Assembly (NCBI GenBank): GCA_937906765.1
Contig: CALCUV010000220.1
Coordinates: 1 to 7,015 of the forward strand
Source of the DNA: an uncultured Prevotella sp.
GTDB taxonomy: Bacteria > Bacteroidota > Bacteroidia > Bacteroidales > Bacteroidaceae
Length of the DNA: 7,015 nucleotides
Direction: 5' to 3'
The position numbers were made by a program, and so were the translations under genes. Each line of letters starts with the position of its first letter. The first letter of the stretch is position 1. This document shows positions 5,660-7,015 of the stretch, one piece after another. The notes under the pieces were generated by a model. It ran no database searches. It was not told the origin of the DNA and worked only from the letters and a program-made list of their open reading frames with translations.

Positions 5660-5700
5660 CATAACGCTGTTGTGTAAAAATCTGAAAGATAGAATTGCCC

Positions 5701-7015
5701 ATGAAATCCCTACTTGTTTACAAAGCTTCAGCAGGAAGCGGAAAGACATTTACGCTTGCTGTAGAATATATCAAACTCTTAATTGCCAATCCCTTTGCCT
5801 ATCGCAACATTCTTGCCGTTACCTTTACGAATAAGGCTACGGCAGAAATGAAAGTGCGTATTATCGGACAACTTAACGGTATTGCCAAGTGTTTGAAGAG
5901 TTCGGAAGGTTATTTTGAAAGAGTTAAGGAGGCACCTGAAATTCAAGCGCTTCAACTTTCTGACCAGCAAATTCGCAATCGTGCACAACAAGCGCTCAGC
6001 GCAATGCTCCACGATTATAGCAGATTTCGCATCACGACGATTGACTCCTTCTTTCAGAGCATTGTGCGTGAATTGGCTTACGAACTTGACCTTACGGCAA
6101 ACCTTCGAGTAGATATCAATTCCAAGGAGGCACTGGCCGAAACCGTCAAGAGTATTGTCAGCGACATCAACATTTACACGGACGAGGCGGAAAGCAAAGA
6201 GAAAATGCGCTTGATGGGCATCTTGACCAGTTTTATGTTCGAACGCATTGAAGCAGACAAGTCATGGAATATTCTTGGAGAAATAGAAAACTTCTCGGGC
6301 AACATCTTTAAGGAAGAGTATCTCAAGCAACACGAAGAAGTGCGCAAAAGCATTGGCGACGCTAAGTTTCTGGCCAGCGTGAAAGCCGACTTGGGACGCG
6401 TGGAAGAAGATGGCGTGACGCATGTAAAGGCAGTCGGCGCCGCACTTCTGAATGAGATGGAGCCCCATGAGAATGAGATGTTAGGGAAAAGCAGAGGGCC
6501 CATCGGAGTTGTGCGACGCATTGCGGCATTTAAGCAGGTAAAATCTGTGGGAGACTATGTGAAGCAACTCAAGAGCATTCCCGGAACGAATGGTCTTAAC
6601 TACTTCAACGACCTTTCCTCATGGGCAAAAACGCAAGACATTCGCGACAAATTTGTTGCCCTCGGACTCTATGACAAGTATCGCTCTCTATACACAGAAG
6701 TAGGGCAAGTGGTGCGCAAAATAGTCACCGCCAAAATGATGTTGCTACACATCAACGAGATGATGCTTCTCAACACGGTCAATGAGGCACTCCGTCAAAA
6801 GAACAAGGAGAACAATCGCTTCATTTTGGCAGATACGGCCCACTTCCTCCGTGAGATGATTGACGATTTTGACATTCCTTTCATCTATGAGCGAACGGGC
6901 ACGCGCTATAAGCACATCATGATTGACGAATTCCAAGACACGAGCGAATTACAGTGGGAGAATTTTAAACCCCTGTTACATAATAGTTTGGCAGACGATA
7001 GTAAGTGTCTTGTTG
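5701..7015 (+). CDS. UvrD/RecB-family (AddA-like) ATP-dependent helicase, N-terminal part (runs off right edge)
   Basis: 438 codons are visible with no stop; family members in Bacteroidota are usually over 1000 residues, so less than half is here. It is a superfamily 1A DNA helicase, expected to work with an AddB-type nuclease in processing double-strand breaks for recombination. Visible motifs are Walker A ASAGSGKT (9-16, Lys15), motif Ia VTFTNKATAEM (40-50), TIDSFFQS (113-120) typical of the RecB/AddA group, and Walker B MIDEFQDTS (407-415, Asp409-Glu410). The roughly 290 residues between motif Ia region and Walker B hold the helical 1B insert, of ordinary size for the group. The later helicase motifs and any C-terminal PD-(D/E)XK nuclease domain lie beyond the edge, so AddA-like versus helicase-only cannot be settled here. 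The start ATG puts Walker A at residue 9, as expected, and a good promoter lies just upstream. It is divergent from the small barrel gene. Confidence 0.9.
   Translation, partial: MKSLLVYKASAGSGKTFTLAVEYIKLLIANPFAYRNILAVTFTNKATAEMKVRIIGQLNGIAKCLKSSEGYFERVKEAPEIQALQLSDQQIRNRAQQALSAMLHDYSRFRITTIDSFFQSIVRELAYELDLTANLRVDINSKEALAETVKSIVSDINIYTDEAESKEKMRLMGILTSFMFERIEADKSWNILGEIENFSGNIFKEEYLKQHEEVRKSIGDAKFLASVKADLGRVEEDGVTHVKAVGAALLNEMEPHENEMLGKSRGPIGVVRRIAAFKQVKSVGDYVKQLKSIPGTNGLNYFNDLSSWAKTQDIRDKFVALGLYDKYRSLYTEVGQVVRKIVTAKMMLLHINEMMLLNTVNEALRQKNKENNRFILADTAHFLREMIDDFDIPFIYERTGTRYKHIMIDEFQDTSELQWENFKPLLHNSLADDSKCLV

Larger units (their letters stand above)
5253..5700. other. 448-bp divergent intergenic region
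   Basis: I see no gene, tRNA or recognised riboswitch here. It holds the minus-strand promoter near 5358, a short dyad TGTTA-TT-TAACA at 5420-5431, an imperfect direct repeat at 5498-5567 and the plus-strand promoter at 5629-5659. The dyad could be an operator, but there is nothing to assign it to a regulator. Base composition is more A/T rich than the flanking genes, as expected for spacer DNA. Confidence 0.7.

Noticed and set aside
6174..6936. Minus-strand frames inside the helicase gene
   Set aside because: They are antisense to an intact helicase reading frame with Walker motifs in the correct positions.

Overview
The window looks like chromosomal DNA from a Bacteroidales bacterium, plausibly Prevotellaceae or a near relative. 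This rests on three things: a long Bacteroidota-type LptC lipoprotein beside coaX and an outer-membrane barrel gene, near-consensus Bacteroidota promoters (TTG...TAnnTTTG) in the one divergent intergenic region, and the absence of recognisable Shine-Dalgarno sequences. The taxon is inferred from gene content; no rRNA or other marker is present.

Layout. Everything from 1 to 5252 reads on the minus strand, so biological order runs right to left. A small outer-membrane barrel protein (4755-5252) comes first, then thiL (3559-4590), coaX (2569-3282), a large outer-membrane barrel protein (1068-2360), lptC (233-982), and the first 20 codons of an unidentified gene (1-62) that runs off the left edge. 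From 5701 a UvrD/RecB (AddA-like) helicase gene reads on the plus strand and runs off the right edge. The 448-bp region 5253-5700 separates the two divergent transcription units and carries a promoter for each.

Functions. ThiL (last step of thiamine diphosphate synthesis) and CoaX (first step of coenzyme A synthesis) are cofactor kinases. The large barrel protein and LptC are envelope proteins, LptC serving lipopolysaccharide transport. The helicase belongs to double-strand-break processing. These are core functions. I see no phage, defence, conjugation or insertion-sequence genes.

The unusual content lies between and at the edges of genes. An 11-base C run lies inside codons 7-10 of the leftmost gene and is a candidate slippage (phase-variation) switch. 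The thiL-coaX gap is filled by a two-copy repeat whose copies each encode a micro-ORF beginning MRRIYA, bracketed by heptamer arrays in opposite orientation, one of which abuts the coaX start codon. The barrel-thiL gap holds a tandem nonamer array (consensus YTTTAAGGT). The divergent region holds a pair of 42-bp-period repeats. No complete new multi-gene system is visible; the best candidates for something undescribed are the C-tract gene and the micro-ORF repeat.
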